Positions 36,601 through 45,240 of a DNA stretch of 64,000 nt are shown in pieces (position 1 is the stretch's first letter; the number at the start of each line of letters is the position of its first letter). Both the position numbers and the translations under genes were made by a program. The DNA is from Betaproteobacteria bacterium. Its GTDB lineage: Bacteria > Pseudomonadota > Gammaproteobacteria > Burkholderiales > Rhodocyclaceae. The notes beneath the pieces were generated by a model. That model saw nothing but the letters and a program-made list of their open reading frames with translations, was not told the DNA's origin and ran no database searches. Location of the stretch: contig JACQYA010000078.1 in the NCBI GenBank assembly GCA_016208425.1, forward strand, positions 1 to 64,000. Direction: 5' to 3'.

Positions 36601-37845
36601 GCGGCCGATCAGTTCCTCGCGGCTATAGCCGCTGATTTCGCAGAATTTGCGGTTGGCGTCGATGATGCTGCCGTCCGGGGACGAGACGGAAACGATGGCG
36701 TGCGGTTCGAGCGCGCTCCGCAGGTTTTTCAACTGGCGCCAGGCCTGGCGGCGCTGGCGGTACGCCGCTTCAAACATGCGGAACTGCCGCGCCCGCGCCG
36801 TGACGGCCGCCACCAGCAGGCGCGCATCGGCCGGTTTGCCCAAATAATCCTCGCCGCCGGCCTGCCGGGCATCGAGCTGGTGTTCGAGATCGGCGCAAGC
36901 CGACAGGAAGATCACCGGCAGGCGGGCGAAACGCTTGTCGCGGCGGAACAACGCGGCAAGATCCGTCCCCCGGCAGGCCGGCATTTCGACATCGAGCACG
37001 CAGACTTCGGGCGCGAACCCGTCGAGAGCTTCGCGCGCGGCGACCGGATCGTCGGCGGCCAGCACCTCGAAACCGGCGTCGCGCAGTATGCCGGCGTGTG
37101 CCGCCAGCACGCTGCGGTCGTCGTCGACCAGCAGAACGCGATACGCCGTGCGCGGCATCCAGGCCAGACCCGCCAGCTCGGAAATCAGCCGGTGTACCTC
37201 CAGGGGGGCATCGAGCAGCAGGCGGGCGCCGGATTGCCGCGCCTTGACCTGGGAGCGGAAGTCGCCGGTATCGGCCACGGCGACCAGAACCGGGCGCGCC
37301 GCGCCTTTGGCGGCGGCTTCGCGCGGTGCGCCGGCAACGCGGTCCGCATGCCCGGCCAGCCAGGAGGCTCCGGCCAGCAGTACGGTTGGGCCGGTGGCGG
37401 CGACCGCCGCCGGCGATTCGATCCCGGCGGCGTGCTCGACGGCAAACCCCAGCGCGCGCAGGCTCCGCAAGACGCCTGTTCCGGGATCGAAGCCGTCGCC
37501 CAAGGCCACGAAAGTCCACTTGTCCGGCTCTGCCGGCAGAACGCCGCGATCCACCCTGTCCGGCAGATAACCGTCTTGCATCGCCCTGGCGAGTTCTGCG
37601 GCGGAGACCAGGGCGGGCGCCAGGCGATCCGCGCCCGGCGCCTCGCGCACGAACTCGCCCAGCACCTGGGCCAGCGCGTCGGCGCGCCCGACGCCTTCCA
37701 GCCAATCCGCGCGCCTGGCTTCGCCCATCGCCGCCGACACGGCATGGATCAAGCGCTGCCCGCGCAGGCGATCCCATCCGTCGGCGGTCAGCTTGGCCGA
37801 CAGCTCGCGGATCTCGCGAGCCAGTTCGTGGCACTTTTGAGTCAC
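33652..37845 (-). CDS. Multi-receiver signalling protein: REC-PAS-GAF-REC-Hpt-REC-EAL
   Basis: 1397 residues, no membrane helix. An N-terminal part of about 230 residues is unassigned. Then come REC1 (about 235-350, VLLVDDDRSVLAAHAG), PAS (about 385-490, ISGYSREELIGRN), GAF (about 505-655), REC2 (about 705-825, ILVAEDNPANQALLRMQ), Hpt (about 860-960, with the phospho-His in VMHKLKSPARMVG), REC3 (about 990-1105, VLVVDDDPLARRQ) and EAL (about 1135-1390). The EAL domain keeps VEALARW, NMSANW, ILEITET, IDDFGTGYSSL, LKLDRSF and AEGVET, so c-di-GMP hydrolysis should be active. There is no kinase and no GGDEF domain, so phosphate must come from another protein, most simply the hybrid kinase encoded next. 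Confidence 0.88.
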   Translation of the reverse strand: MTQKCHELAREIRELSAKLTADGWDRLRGQRLIHAVSAAMGEARRADWLEGVGRADALAQVLGEFVREAPGADRLAPALVSAAELARAMQDGYLPDRVDRGVLPAEPDKWTFVALGDGFDPGTGVLRSLRALGFAVEHAAGIESPAAVAATGPTVLLAGASWLAGHADRVAGAPREAAAKGAARPVLVAVADTGDFRSQVKARQSGARLLLDAPLEVHRLISELAGLAWMPRTAYRVLLVDDDRSVLAAHAGILRDAGFEVLAADDPVAAREALDGFAPEVCVLDVEMPACRGTDLAALFRRDKRFARLPVIFLSACADLEHQLDARQAGGEDYLGKPADARLLVAAVTARARQFRMFEAAYRQRRQAWRQLKNLRSALEPHAIVSVSSPDGSIIDANRKFCEISGYSREELIGRNHRIVKSGHHPPAVFEEMWQTISGGRMWQGEVQNRRKDGSHYWVQSTIVPILDEHGLPEQYISIRTDITGHKRAQAEQERQGRLLDAIRRALQHFIVAYDLASTSAMLLDAMLLLTDSGYGFIGEVLHDPDDTPYLKTHALSGIKWNEASRRLYERAQAKGMEFRKLDSLYGALLRTGETVIANDPANDPRCDVLPEGHPPVHAFIGVPIHVGKALVGMIGLTNRPGGYDPATVEFLAPVAATYADILEAVRQRHFQRQVIDDLVKRQAGGRLEADRCGSGRSFPARDDVPQPRAAGEIRPLPPSVAQGADRRRILVAEDNPANQALLRMQLDALGYVADIAGDGTVALAKWQAGGHDLILADRNMPGMDGLALARAIRSTEKENGSYTPIVAITAAHHPSELAACREAGMDDALPKPIDLDDLGRLLARWLPRASPVSPASGVSHPPPAGDTPAALAGEARATLDTHCLAHNVGSSDPARLRELVDLFTATVHAELPVCRLLLKSGDGHGLALVMHKLKSPARMVGALRFAGLAESLESAGRGGRLSAAAVLLRDLEHAVHDVEAAALQIAGAAAPTLAEVALPPAEALPRRVLVVDDDPLARRQISILLSALGVDETLAVDGGEAALAELGWASEKFDQLIIDLKMPGMDGIELLRRLAESGYRGCLIVASGVEDRLLQTAAELARAKGLFLRGTLKKPVTLEALAALMLAPCERSKRVVAPHGAVAVSPDDIREGISRDEFSVHFQPKVEVGALRVVGVEALARWQRADGPVAPDTFIGAAERHGLIARLSEVLVTKALIGGVRLAEAGFPLSLAVNMSANWLSDLRLPEFIQDSIEATGFLAQNLILEITETGVMADVETSLDVMSRLRLKDFKLSIDDFGTGYSSLEQLQRIPFGELKLDRSFVRGAAEKPATRAILASTIEMARKLKLSTVAEGVETQGDLDLVRGLGCDLAQGWLIARAMPVEELIEWLRARDAR

Positions 37846-38249
37846 ACCCGCACGCCTTCGGGACGCCGGTTGACGGGGCGTCGCGGTTCGGGAAGCGGCG
37901 CTTGCCCGCCCGTCTGGTATTTGCTCATGTTGCTTTCGACGCTTCTGGTCTGAACGGTAGTTCCACTATTCCATTTGCCCGGCCAAACGCGGAATATCTT
38001 TCCGCATCAAGCGCGTATCATGCCACGCAAAGACGTGCGGAGGAAAGGGAAACAGCGGAAAAACAGCGGGGAAATTGCGGGAGAAATACCGGGGGGATGC
38101 CAAAAAAGCCCGTAGGATGCCACGCAACATCGGCGGGAAATGACGGCGCTGAAATGGTATCCGCAGCCAACGCCGGCATGTCGGCCGTATCCGCCAGTTT
38201 ATACTGCACCGGATTCCCCGCACTTTCCAGCACTTTTACTTTCCCCGCA
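37846..38249. other. 404-bp divergent intergenic region
   Basis: No gene is supported here. The stretch carries purine-rich runs and two copies of ATGCCACGCAA about 100 bp apart (near 38018 and 38118). It must contain the promoters of the two divergent transcripts, but no consensus is clear enough to mark. Confidence 0.5.
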
Positions 38250-39749
38250 ATGAACCACGCCCTGCTTTTTTCCGTGTTTGTCGTCGCCTCCTGCGGGCTG
38301 GCTTATGAGTTGATCGCCGGCGCGCTGGCGAGCTATCTGCTGGGCGATTCGATCACGCAGTTTTCTACGGTGATCGGCGCCTACCTGTTCGCGATGGGCG
38401 CCGGCTCCTGGCTGTCGCGCTACGTGCTGTGCGATCTGGTGGCGCGCTTCGTGCAAATCGAGCTGATGGTCGGCGTGCTCGGCGGCTTCTCGGCGGCGGG
38501 GCTGTTCTTCGTTTTCGTCTGGTTCTCGGCGCCGTTCAAGCTGGCGCTGTATCTGGCGGTGTCCGGCATCGGCGTGCTGGTCGGGCTGGAGATCCCGCTC
38601 ATCATGCGTATCCTGAAACGCGATCTGGCGTTCAAGGATCTGGTGTCGCAGGTGCTGACCTTCGATTATCTCGGCGCGCTAGCTGTTTCCATCCTTTTCC
38701 CGCTGCTGCTCGTGCCGCATCTCGGGCTGGTGCGTAGCGGCCTGCTGTTCGGCCTGCTCAACGTGCTGGTCGCGCTGTGGGCCTTGTGGCTGTTCCGCGA
38801 CCGGTTGCAACACGCAGGCGGGCTGCGCGCGCAGGGGCTGGTGTCGCTGCTCGCGCTGCTCGCCGGCTTCGCCGCCGCCGGGCAGTTTACCTCGCTGGCC
38901 GAGGCGCACCTGTACGCCGACGAGATTGTGTACGCGGAAAGCACGCCCTACCAGCGCATCGTCGTCACGCGCTGGAAGGACGATCTGCGCCTGCATCTGA
39001 ACAATAATTTGCAGTTCAGCTCGCGCGACGAATACCGCTACCACGAGGCACTGGTGCATCCTGGGTTGGCGGCGCTGCCCGGCGCGCGCCGGGTGCTGGT
39101 GCTGGGCGGCGGCGACGGGCTGGCCGTGCGCGAGATCCTGAAATACCCGCAGGTCGAGACGGTGATCCTGGTCGATCTCGACCCGGCGATGACCGCGCTG
39201 TTTTCCACCGCGCCGCCGCTGCGCAAGCTGAACAACGATGCGCTGCTCTCGCCCAGGGTGCGCGTCGTCAACGCCGACGCGCTGCAATGGCTGGAAAGCA
39301 ACGACGAGCCGTTCGATTTCGTCGTCGCGGATTTCCCCGACCCGTCCAACTTCGCCATCGGAAAACTGTACAGCGCGGCTTTTTACCGCCTGCTCGACAA
39401 ACATCTGGCCGAGGGCGCGCTGGCCGTGATCCAGTCGACGTCGCCGCTTTACGCCCGGCAATCGTTCTGGTGCGTGGTGGCGACGCTGGAGAGCGTCGGC
39501 CTCGTCGCCACGCCGTATCACGCGCTGGTGCCGTCGTTCGGCGAGTGGGGCTTCGTGCTCGCCGGCCGCCGCGCCTACCGGCCGCCGGCCGCTTACGCGG
39601 TCGATACGCGATTTTTGACGCCGGAAGACACGCCCGCGTTGTTCCGGTTCCCGAAGGACATGGCGCGCGTCGACGCCGAGGTCAACCGCCTGAACACGCA
39701 GGTGCTGGTGCGCTATTTCGAGAAGGAATGGCGGCAAGTGATCCGCTGA
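38250..39749 (+). CDS. Membrane-fused polyamine aminopropyltransferase (SpeE-like)
   Basis: 499 residues from MNHALLFSVFVVASCG. The first about 205 residues contain seven or so membrane helices. The rest is a spermidine-synthase fold: TPYQRIVVTRWKDDLRLHLN, the SAM-like VLVLGGGDGLAVREILKYP and the acidic VDLDPAMT, followed by ADFPDPSN. Such fusions are widespread in proteobacteria next to a SpeD-like decarboxylase and an FAD protein, which are also found here at 41698-43782, beyond an inserted restriction pair. The product polyamine or other acceptor is not known. Confidence 0.85.
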   Translation: MNHALLFSVFVVASCGLAYELIAGALASYLLGDSITQFSTVIGAYLFAMGAGSWLSRYVLCDLVARFVQIELMVGVLGGFSAAGLFFVFVWFSAPFKLALYLAVSGIGVLVGLEIPLIMRILKRDLAFKDLVSQVLTFDYLGALAVSILFPLLLVPHLGLVRSGLLFGLLNVLVALWALWLFRDRLQHAGGLRAQGLVSLLALLAGFAAAGQFTSLAEAHLYADEIVYAESTPYQRIVVTRWKDDLRLHLNNNLQFSSRDEYRYHEALVHPGLAALPGARRVLVLGGGDGLAVREILKYPQVETVILVDLDPAMTALFSTAPPLRKLNNDALLSPRVRVVNADALQWLESNDEPFDFVVADFPDPSNFAIGKLYSAAFYRLLDKHLAEGALAVIQSTSPLYARQSFWCVVATLESVGLVATPYHALVPSFGEWGFVLAGRRAYRPPAAYAVDTRFLTPEDTPALFRFPKDMARVDAEVNRLNTQVLVRYFEKEWRQVIR

Positions 39750-39825
39750 GCGGTTTCCAGACGGCTTCAACATGACCATCGCAGCATGAGAAAATCGACC
39801 TCCCCGATTCTGGAAATATTGACGC

Positions 39826-40473
39826 ATGAAACCGCAAGCGTTTGATCGAAGCGAGCATGTTTATAGAAACGAGGCCTTTGTCGAACTGGTCAAAGATGCG
39901 GTCAGGTTCTTTAATGGCACGCCTGTCCACACGCTTCCCCCACCAGAATCATTTCTTGGAACAGGGGTGTACGCGCTCTACTACACAGGTAGTAATCCTC
40001 TGTACAAACGATACGCCGAGCTAAACCGCCTTTCATACGGTTATCCCATCTACGTGGGCAAAGCCGTTCCCAAAGGATGGAGGCAAGCCCGCTCATCTGA
40101 CAACGCACTAAATCAATCTCGCGAACTAATCGGTCGCCTGCGAGAGCATGGAAGGAGCATTACCCTTGGTGCCGAACTGGCGCTGGAGGATTTCATGTGC
40201 CACTTCGTCATTTTTGAAGAGGAGGGCTCAGACATGATCAGCACGATTGAAGCCGCCCTCATTAAACTAAATAAACCGCTCTGGAATACTGCCGTTGATG
40301 GATTTGGAAATCACGACCCCGGAAGCGGTCGATACGAACAAGCCAAATCAGATTGGGATGTCATCCACGAAGGCAGGGCTTGGGCGAATAAGTGCAATGG
40401 GAAACATGCCGAAAAAAGCATCATAATTTCCAATATTCGCCTTCATCTCAAGAAGTTGGGGTCGGCGCAATGA
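39826..40473 (+). CDS. Eco29kI-like GIY-YIG type II restriction endonuclease
   Basis: 215-residue restriction enzyme with the GIY-YIG fold. The motif residues are seen as GVY (Tyr49) and YVG (Tyr76). Arg104, His108, Glu142 and Asn154 also fall at the positions that I recall as catalytic in R.Eco29kI. The core YPIYVGKAVPKGWRQAR is characteristic. Eco29kI cuts CCGCGG; whether this homologue has the same specificity is not shown. The stop overlaps the methyltransferase start by ATGA. GC content is far below that of its neighbours, as expected for a recently acquired system. Confidence 0.88.
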   Translation: MKPQAFDRSEHVYRNEAFVELVKDAVRFFNGTPVHTLPPPESFLGTGVYALYYTGSNPLYKRYAELNRLSYGYPIYVGKAVPKGWRQARSSDNALNQSRELIGRLREHGRSITLGAELALEDFMCHFVIFEEEGSDMISTIEAALIKLNKPLWNTAVDGFGNHDPGSGRYEQAKSDWDVIHEGRAWANKCNGKHAEKSIIISNIRLHLKKLGSAQ

Positions 40474-41639
40474 AAACTTTTGAGATTTTTTCAGGTGCAG
40501 GCGGTCTAGCAAAAGGCTTGGAGTTGTCAGGATTTGAGCATACAGCCTTCGTTGAGTTTAATAGGCATGCGTGTGAGTCGCTTTCTGAGAATTTCGACCC
40601 GACGCGAGTCTTCTTTGGCGACATAAAAGATTTTGATTTAGACAGCCTTGAGGATATTGACATTGTTGCAGGGGGGCCGCCATGCCAGCCATTTTCACTG
40701 GGTGGCAAGCACAGAGCCGACCAAGACAACCGGGACATGTTTCCATATGCCATACGTGCTATCGAAAAACTCGCACCAAAAGCATTTGTATTTGAAAATG
40801 TAAAAGGCCTGCTTCGCCAAACTTTTTCTGAGTATTTTGAATACATAATCCTCAGATTAAGTTACCCGGATTTTATGTCTGGTAATGACACCAACTGGAA
40901 AAGTCACCTTGATGAACTTCGCAATATTGGCAGCCTTTCTTATGCAGGGAAAAAATACAACGTTCAGTTCAAACTAATAAATGCCGCAGATTATGGCGTA
41001 CCACAGACACGAGAGCGGGTTGTGATTGTTGGAACAAGAGCAGACATCTCATTGCCTTGGTCATTCCCTATTGAAACACACTCAGAAGATAGGCTTCTCT
41101 GGGACATGTACGTAACGGGTGAATACTGGGTGCGCCACAAAGTACCTAAGCTATTGCAACCTGATTTAGACGCACCACTGAGAGAAAGAATATCTCGACT
41201 AAAAGGCAAGTACGGAATGTTTGAGCCAGAATTATTGCCATGGCAAACCATGCGGGATGCTTTATTTGATACGCCAGACCCAAAATCAGATCATGGAATA
41301 ATCGACCACATATTTCGGGATGGCGCGCGACCGTATCCAGGGCATACAGGTAGCGATTTCGATTGGCCGTCAAAAACAATCAAAGCTGGCGGGCACGGGG
41401 TTCCGGGGGGGGAAAACATGATCCGCTTCAATGATGGAAGCGTTCGCTACCTAACGACCTTTGAAGCAAAACGAATTCAAACTTTTCCTGATGATTTTGT
41501 CATTAAAGGCGCGTGGGGTGAGGCTATGCGTCAAATTGGGAACGCGGTACCTGTATTACTTGCAGAAAAAATAGGCTTAAAGTTAGCGGGGCAACTAAAA
41601 GCGTTTAGCCCGGAAATCAACGCGGGCGCTGCGCGATAA
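40470..41639 (+). CDS. DNA (cytosine-5) methyltransferase of the Eco29kI-like system
   Basis: 389-residue C5 methyltransferase protecting host DNA from the preceding nuclease. Motif I FSGAGG is at 7-12, the catalytic GGPPCQPFS has Cys72, ENV is at 109-111, QTRERV at about 180-185 and the C-terminal IGNAVP motif X at about 362-367. All core motifs are intact. The target-recognition region is about 190-330. It is AT-rich like the endonuclease gene and overlaps it by 4 bp. The pair lies between the SpeE-like and FAD genes of one conserved cluster. Confidence 0.94.
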   Translation: MKTFEIFSGAGGLAKGLELSGFEHTAFVEFNRHACESLSENFDPTRVFFGDIKDFDLDSLEDIDIVAGGPPCQPFSLGGKHRADQDNRDMFPYAIRAIEKLAPKAFVFENVKGLLRQTFSEYFEYIILRLSYPDFMSGNDTNWKSHLDELRNIGSLSYAGKKYNVQFKLINAADYGVPQTRERVVIVGTRADISLPWSFPIETHSEDRLLWDMYVTGEYWVRHKVPKLLQPDLDAPLRERISRLKGKYGMFEPELLPWQTMRDALFDTPDPKSDHGIIDHIFRDGARPYPGHTGSDFDWPSKTIKAGGHGVPGGENMIRFNDGSVRYLTTFEAKRIQTFPDDFVIKGAWGEAMRQIGNAVPVLLAEKIGLKLAGQLKAFSPEINAGAAR

Positions 41640-41697
41640 AGGCGCGTGGCGCCGCTTACTGACCGAAGAAAATTGCCCGGCAAAGAAGTGACTTTCC

Positions 41698-43347
41698 ATG
41701 CATCGGCGTGATTTCCTGAACGCGTTGACTGTGGTTGGCTTTGCCGGCTTATCCGCATGCGACAGTTCGTTCAAGCCACCTTTGCCGCCCGGCGAGCTGT
41801 TCGGCGCTTCGTCAGACCTTGGTCATCGTCTGCGCAAAGCGGATTTTCCGCCGCCTTCCGAAACGCGCCACGTCCCCGTCGCCATCGTCGGCGCCGGCAT
41901 CGGCGGGTTGGCCGCCGGATGGAAGCTGGCGAAATCGGGATTCGGCGACTTTCTGCTGGTCGAGATGGAGGGCGAACCGGGCGGCAATTCGCGCGCCGGC
42001 CGCAACGAGACGAGCGCCTATCCGTGGGGCGCGCACTATCTGCCGCTGCCGGCGCGCGAGGCGACAGCGGTGCGCGAACTGCTCGCTGAACTCGGTGTGC
42101 TGCAAGGCGATCCGCGCGCCGCAAGACCGCGCTACGATGAGCGCTACCTCTGCGCCGCGCCGCAGGAGCGCCTGTACCGCAACGGTTTCTGGCAGGAGGG
42201 CGTGCTGCCGCACGGCGGCCTCGATCCCGCCGAGCACGGGCAGGTCCGGCGCTTTCACGAGCTGATGGACGGCTTCAAAAAACGGCGCGACGCGCGGGGT
42301 CGACGCGCTTTCGCGCTGCCGATGGCGCTCTCCAGCCACGATGCCGACCTGCTCGCGCTAGACCGGATCACGATGCGCGGCTGGTTGCTCGCGCAGGGGC
42401 TGGATTCGCCGCGTCTGCACTGGTACGTGAACTACGCTTGCCGCGACGATTACGGAACGGGCAGCACCGAGGTATCGGCCTGGGCGGGCATCCACTATTT
42501 CGCGAGCCGCGACGGCGAGGCGCTGGGCGCCGGCGGCGACACCGTGCTCACCGCGCCGGAAGGCAACGCCTGGCTGGCGCGGGGCATGGCGCAGAGCATC
42601 CAGAACCGCGCGGGGGACCGGCTACTGACCGGCGCGTTTGTCTGGCGCGTCGCCGACAGCGGGCGGCAAACGGAAATCGACCTTTGGCTTTCCGCTGAGG
42701 CGCGAACTGTCAGGCTGGTCGCCGACCAACTGATCTGGGCCGCACCGCTGTTCCTGCTACCGCATGTCTTCGTCGGCCACGACGCGCTGAAAGCCGCCGC
42801 GCGCGGCATGAGTTACGCGCCGTGGCTGGTCGCCAACCTGACCCTCTCGCATTTCCCCGACGACCGGTTCGGTGCGCCGCCGGCGTGGGATAACGTGCTC
42901 TACGACAGCCCCGGCCTCGGCTATATCGTCGCCACGCACCAGCAGATGCGGCTGCGGCCGGACGCCACCGTGCTGACCTATTACCGGGCGTTGAGCGAGA
43001 TAACGCCGCAGGAAGGCCGCGAGATGCTGCTCGACGCCTCGCGCGAATCGTGGGCGGAACAGATACTCGCCGACCTCGAAAAGCCACACCCGAACATCCG
43101 GCAGGTCACCACCCGCCTCGACGTATTCCGTAACGGCCACGCGATGGTGCGCCCGCTGCCGGGAACGATATGGGGCACAGGGGGCAAGGCGCGGCAGCGT
43201 TTTGCCGCCGACCGGCCACGCCTGCGTTTCGCGCATGCCGACGCGAGCGGTTTCTCGTTGTTCGAAGAAGCCCAGTATCGCGGCGTGCTGGCTGCGGAAA
43301 GAACGTTGCGCCGCCTCGGTGTACGATTTGCCTCGTCGCTGGCCTGA
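41698..43347 (+). CDS. Tat-exported FAD/NAD(P)-binding oxidoreductase lipoprotein
   Basis: 549 residues. The N-terminus MHRRDFLNALTVVGFAGLSAC has a twin Arg and a lipobox-like LSAC (Cys21), suggesting Tat export and lipid anchoring. The dinucleotide motif VAIVGAGIGGLAAG is at 61-74, followed by the acidic VEMEGEPGGNSRAG, as in flavin amine oxidase/protoporphyrinogen-oxidase-like proteins. It lies 16 bp before the SpeD-like gene. In relatives it commonly follows the SpeE-like gene directly. An exported amine oxidase acting on the cluster's product is plausible but unproven. Confidence 0.82.
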   Translation: MHRRDFLNALTVVGFAGLSACDSSFKPPLPPGELFGASSDLGHRLRKADFPPPSETRHVPVAIVGAGIGGLAAGWKLAKSGFGDFLLVEMEGEPGGNSRAGRNETSAYPWGAHYLPLPAREATAVRELLAELGVLQGDPRAARPRYDERYLCAAPQERLYRNGFWQEGVLPHGGLDPAEHGQVRRFHELMDGFKKRRDARGRRAFALPMALSSHDADLLALDRITMRGWLLAQGLDSPRLHWYVNYACRDDYGTGSTEVSAWAGIHYFASRDGEALGAGGDTVLTAPEGNAWLARGMAQSIQNRAGDRLLTGAFVWRVADSGRQTEIDLWLSAEARTVRLVADQLIWAAPLFLLPHVFVGHDALKAAARGMSYAPWLVANLTLSHFPDDRFGAPPAWDNVLYDSPGLGYIVATHQQMRLRPDATVLTYYRALSEITPQEGREMLLDASRESWAEQILADLEKPHPNIRQVTTRLDVFRNGHAMVRPLPGTIWGTGGKARQRFAADRPRLRFAHADASGFSLFEEAQYRGVLAAERTLRRLGVRFASSLA

Positions 43348-43362
43348 AACAGAGGAGCTGCC

Positions 43363-43782
43363 ATGCACGGGCTACACCTGATCGCCGAACTGCACCAATG
43401 TCGCTGTGCGGCGCGCCTGCTCACCGACGCAGAAGCGCTGCGCAAGCTGTGCCTGAAAGTATGCGACAGACCGGGGCTGACACCTGTCGGAGCGGTCTTC
43501 CACCAGTTCGGCAGCATCGCCAGCCCGGCCGGTGCCACCGGCGCGGTCGTCCTCGCCGAGTCGCATCTGGCCGTGCACACCTGGCCGGAATTGCGGGCGG
43601 TAACGCTCGACCTCTATGTCTGCAACTTCAGCCAGGACAACAGCGCTGCGGCGCGCGCCGCCTGCGAGCAGCTGATCGCAGCCTTCGCGCCCGGGCAGGT
43701 CGTGCGGCGAGAGCTGGTGCGCGGCGGAGGAGAAGGATGCCAAGAGGGTGATCCGAGCCGGAAACACGGCGCCGAAGGCTGA
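43363..43782 (+). CDS. speD: S-adenosylmethionine decarboxylase-like proenzyme (SpeD-like)
   Basis: 139 residues, class 1B AdoMet decarboxylase fold. The self-cleavage site is seen in ESHLAVHTWPE (Glu66-Ser67), where Ser becomes the pyruvoyl group, and the later conserved Cys is in LDLYVCN. It supplies decarboxylated AdoMet, the aminopropyl donor used by the SpeE-like protein of the same cluster. A charged tail of about 15 residues (GGEGCQEGDPSRKHG) is unusual. Confidence 0.87.
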   Translation: MHGLHLIAELHQCRCAARLLTDAEALRKLCLKVCDRPGLTPVGAVFHQFGSIASPAGATGAVVLAESHLAVHTWPELRAVTLDLYVCNFSQDNSAAARAACEQLIAAFAPGQVVRRELVRGGGEGCQEGDPSRKHGAEG

Positions 43783-43858
43783 TATACTTTCGCGGCGCGC
43801 AGCGTTCACGCTGGCCTGGAACGAACGCCAACCGAAATCCAATATCCGAGGGAGCTCC

Positions 43859-45223
43859 ATGGACACCATCCGCTTTACGCTAGAACAAAACGAGATACCG
43901 ACACACTGGTACAACGTCGTGTCGGATATGCCCAACCCGCCATCGCCGCCGCTCGGGCCGGACGGCAACCCGGTCGGCCCGGAGCAGCTGGCGGCGATTT
44001 TTCCGATGGCTATCCTGGAGCAGGAGATGTCGGGCGAGCGCTGGATACCCATCCCCGAACCGGTGCGCGAGATCTATCGCCTGTGGCGCCCGTCGCCGCT
44101 GATCCGCGCGACGCGCCTGGAGGCCGCGCTCGGCACGCCGGCCAGGATCTACTACAAGAACGAAGGCGTTTCGCCGGCCGGCTCGCACAAACCGAACACC
44201 GCCGTGCCGCAGGCTTACTACAACCGGCAGGCGGGCATCAAGCGCATCACGACCGAGACCGGCGCCGGGCAATGGGGCTGTTCGATGGCCTTTGCCGGGC
44301 AGATGTTCGGCATCGACGTGCGCGTGTACATGGTGAAAATCAGCTACCAGCAAAAACCCTTCCGCCGCTCGATGATGCAGACCTGGGGCGCGGAAGTCTT
44401 CGCCAGCCCGTCGAACATGACACAAACCGGCCGCGACCTACTGGCCAAAGATCCCGACAACATGGGGTCGCTCGGCTTCGCCATTTCGGAAGCCGTCGAG
44501 GAAGCCGCATCGCGCGCCGACACCAACTATGCGCTGGGTTCGGTGCTCAACCACGTCGCCCTGCACCAGACGATCATCGGCCAGGAAGCCAAAAAGCAGT
44601 TCGAGAAGGCCGGCGACTGGCCGGATGTCGTCTTTGCCCCGTGCGGCGGCGGCTCGTCGTTTGCCGGCGTCGCTTTCCCCTTCCTCGCCGACAACGCGGC
44701 CGGCGGACACAAAGGCAAACCGACGCGCCTGGTCGCCGTCGAGCCGGCTTCCTGCCCGTCGCTGACCAAGGGGGTTTACGCCTACGACTTCGGCGACGCC
44801 TCGGGCTTTACGCCGCTGATGAAGATGTACACGCTCGGCCACGACTTCATGCCGCCGGGCATCCACGCCGGCGGCCTGCGCTACCACGGCGATTCGCCGC
44901 TCGTCTCGCAGCTTTACCACGAAGGCTTGATCGAGGCCATGTCCGTGCAGCAGCTGGCGACTTTCGACGCCGGCGTGACGTTCGCGCGCGCCGAGGGCGT
45001 CATCCCGGCGCCGGAATCCAACCACGCGATCAGCGCCGCCATTTCCGAGGCGTTGCGCTGCAAGGAGACCGGCGAGGCGAAAACCATTTTCTTCAACCTT
45101 ACCGGCCACGGCCATTTCGACATGGCCGCCTACGATAGTTACTTTGCCGGCGAACTGGGGAACTTCGACTATCCGGCGGAAGCGATCCGAGCCTCGCTGA
45201 ACCATCTGCCCAAGGTCGGCTGA
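43859..45223 (+). CDS. trpB: Tryptophan synthase beta chain, TrpB2 type
   Basis: 454-residue PLP enzyme condensing indole with serine. The start at 43859 has a strong GAGGGAG site. The PLP Lys111 is in SPAGSHKPNTA, and the phosphate loop is PCGGGSSFAG. The length, the N-terminal WYNVVSDMP and the insertions identify the TrpB2 class, which acts without TrpA contact as an indole-salvage enzyme. No trpA is nearby. The gene stands between the SpeD-like gene and the SPOR gene. Confidence 0.93.
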   Translation: MDTIRFTLEQNEIPTHWYNVVSDMPNPPSPPLGPDGNPVGPEQLAAIFPMAILEQEMSGERWIPIPEPVREIYRLWRPSPLIRATRLEAALGTPARIYYKNEGVSPAGSHKPNTAVPQAYYNRQAGIKRITTETGAGQWGCSMAFAGQMFGIDVRVYMVKISYQQKPFRRSMMQTWGAEVFASPSNMTQTGRDLLAKDPDNMGSLGFAISEAVEEAASRADTNYALGSVLNHVALHQTIIGQEAKKQFEKAGDWPDVVFAPCGGGSSFAGVAFPFLADNAAGGHKGKPTRLVAVEPASCPSLTKGVYAYDFGDASGFTPLMKMYTLGHDFMPPGIHAGGLRYHGDSPLVSQLYHEGLIEAMSVQQLATFDAGVTFARAEGVIPAPESNHAISAAISEALRCKETGEAKTIFFNLTGHGHFDMAAYDSYFAGELGNFDYPAEAIRASLNHLPKVG

Positions 45224-45240
45224 TTCTTTAAGGCCCACAA

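Noticed and set aside
36184-37953. 589-codon frame opposite the REC/EAL gene
   Set aside because: Shadow of a gene whose domains are clear on the other strand.
37326-38249. Upstream extension of the SpeE-like frame
   Set aside because: The extension overlaps the divergent REC/EAL gene and has no similarity; the start at 38250 begins the first membrane helix.
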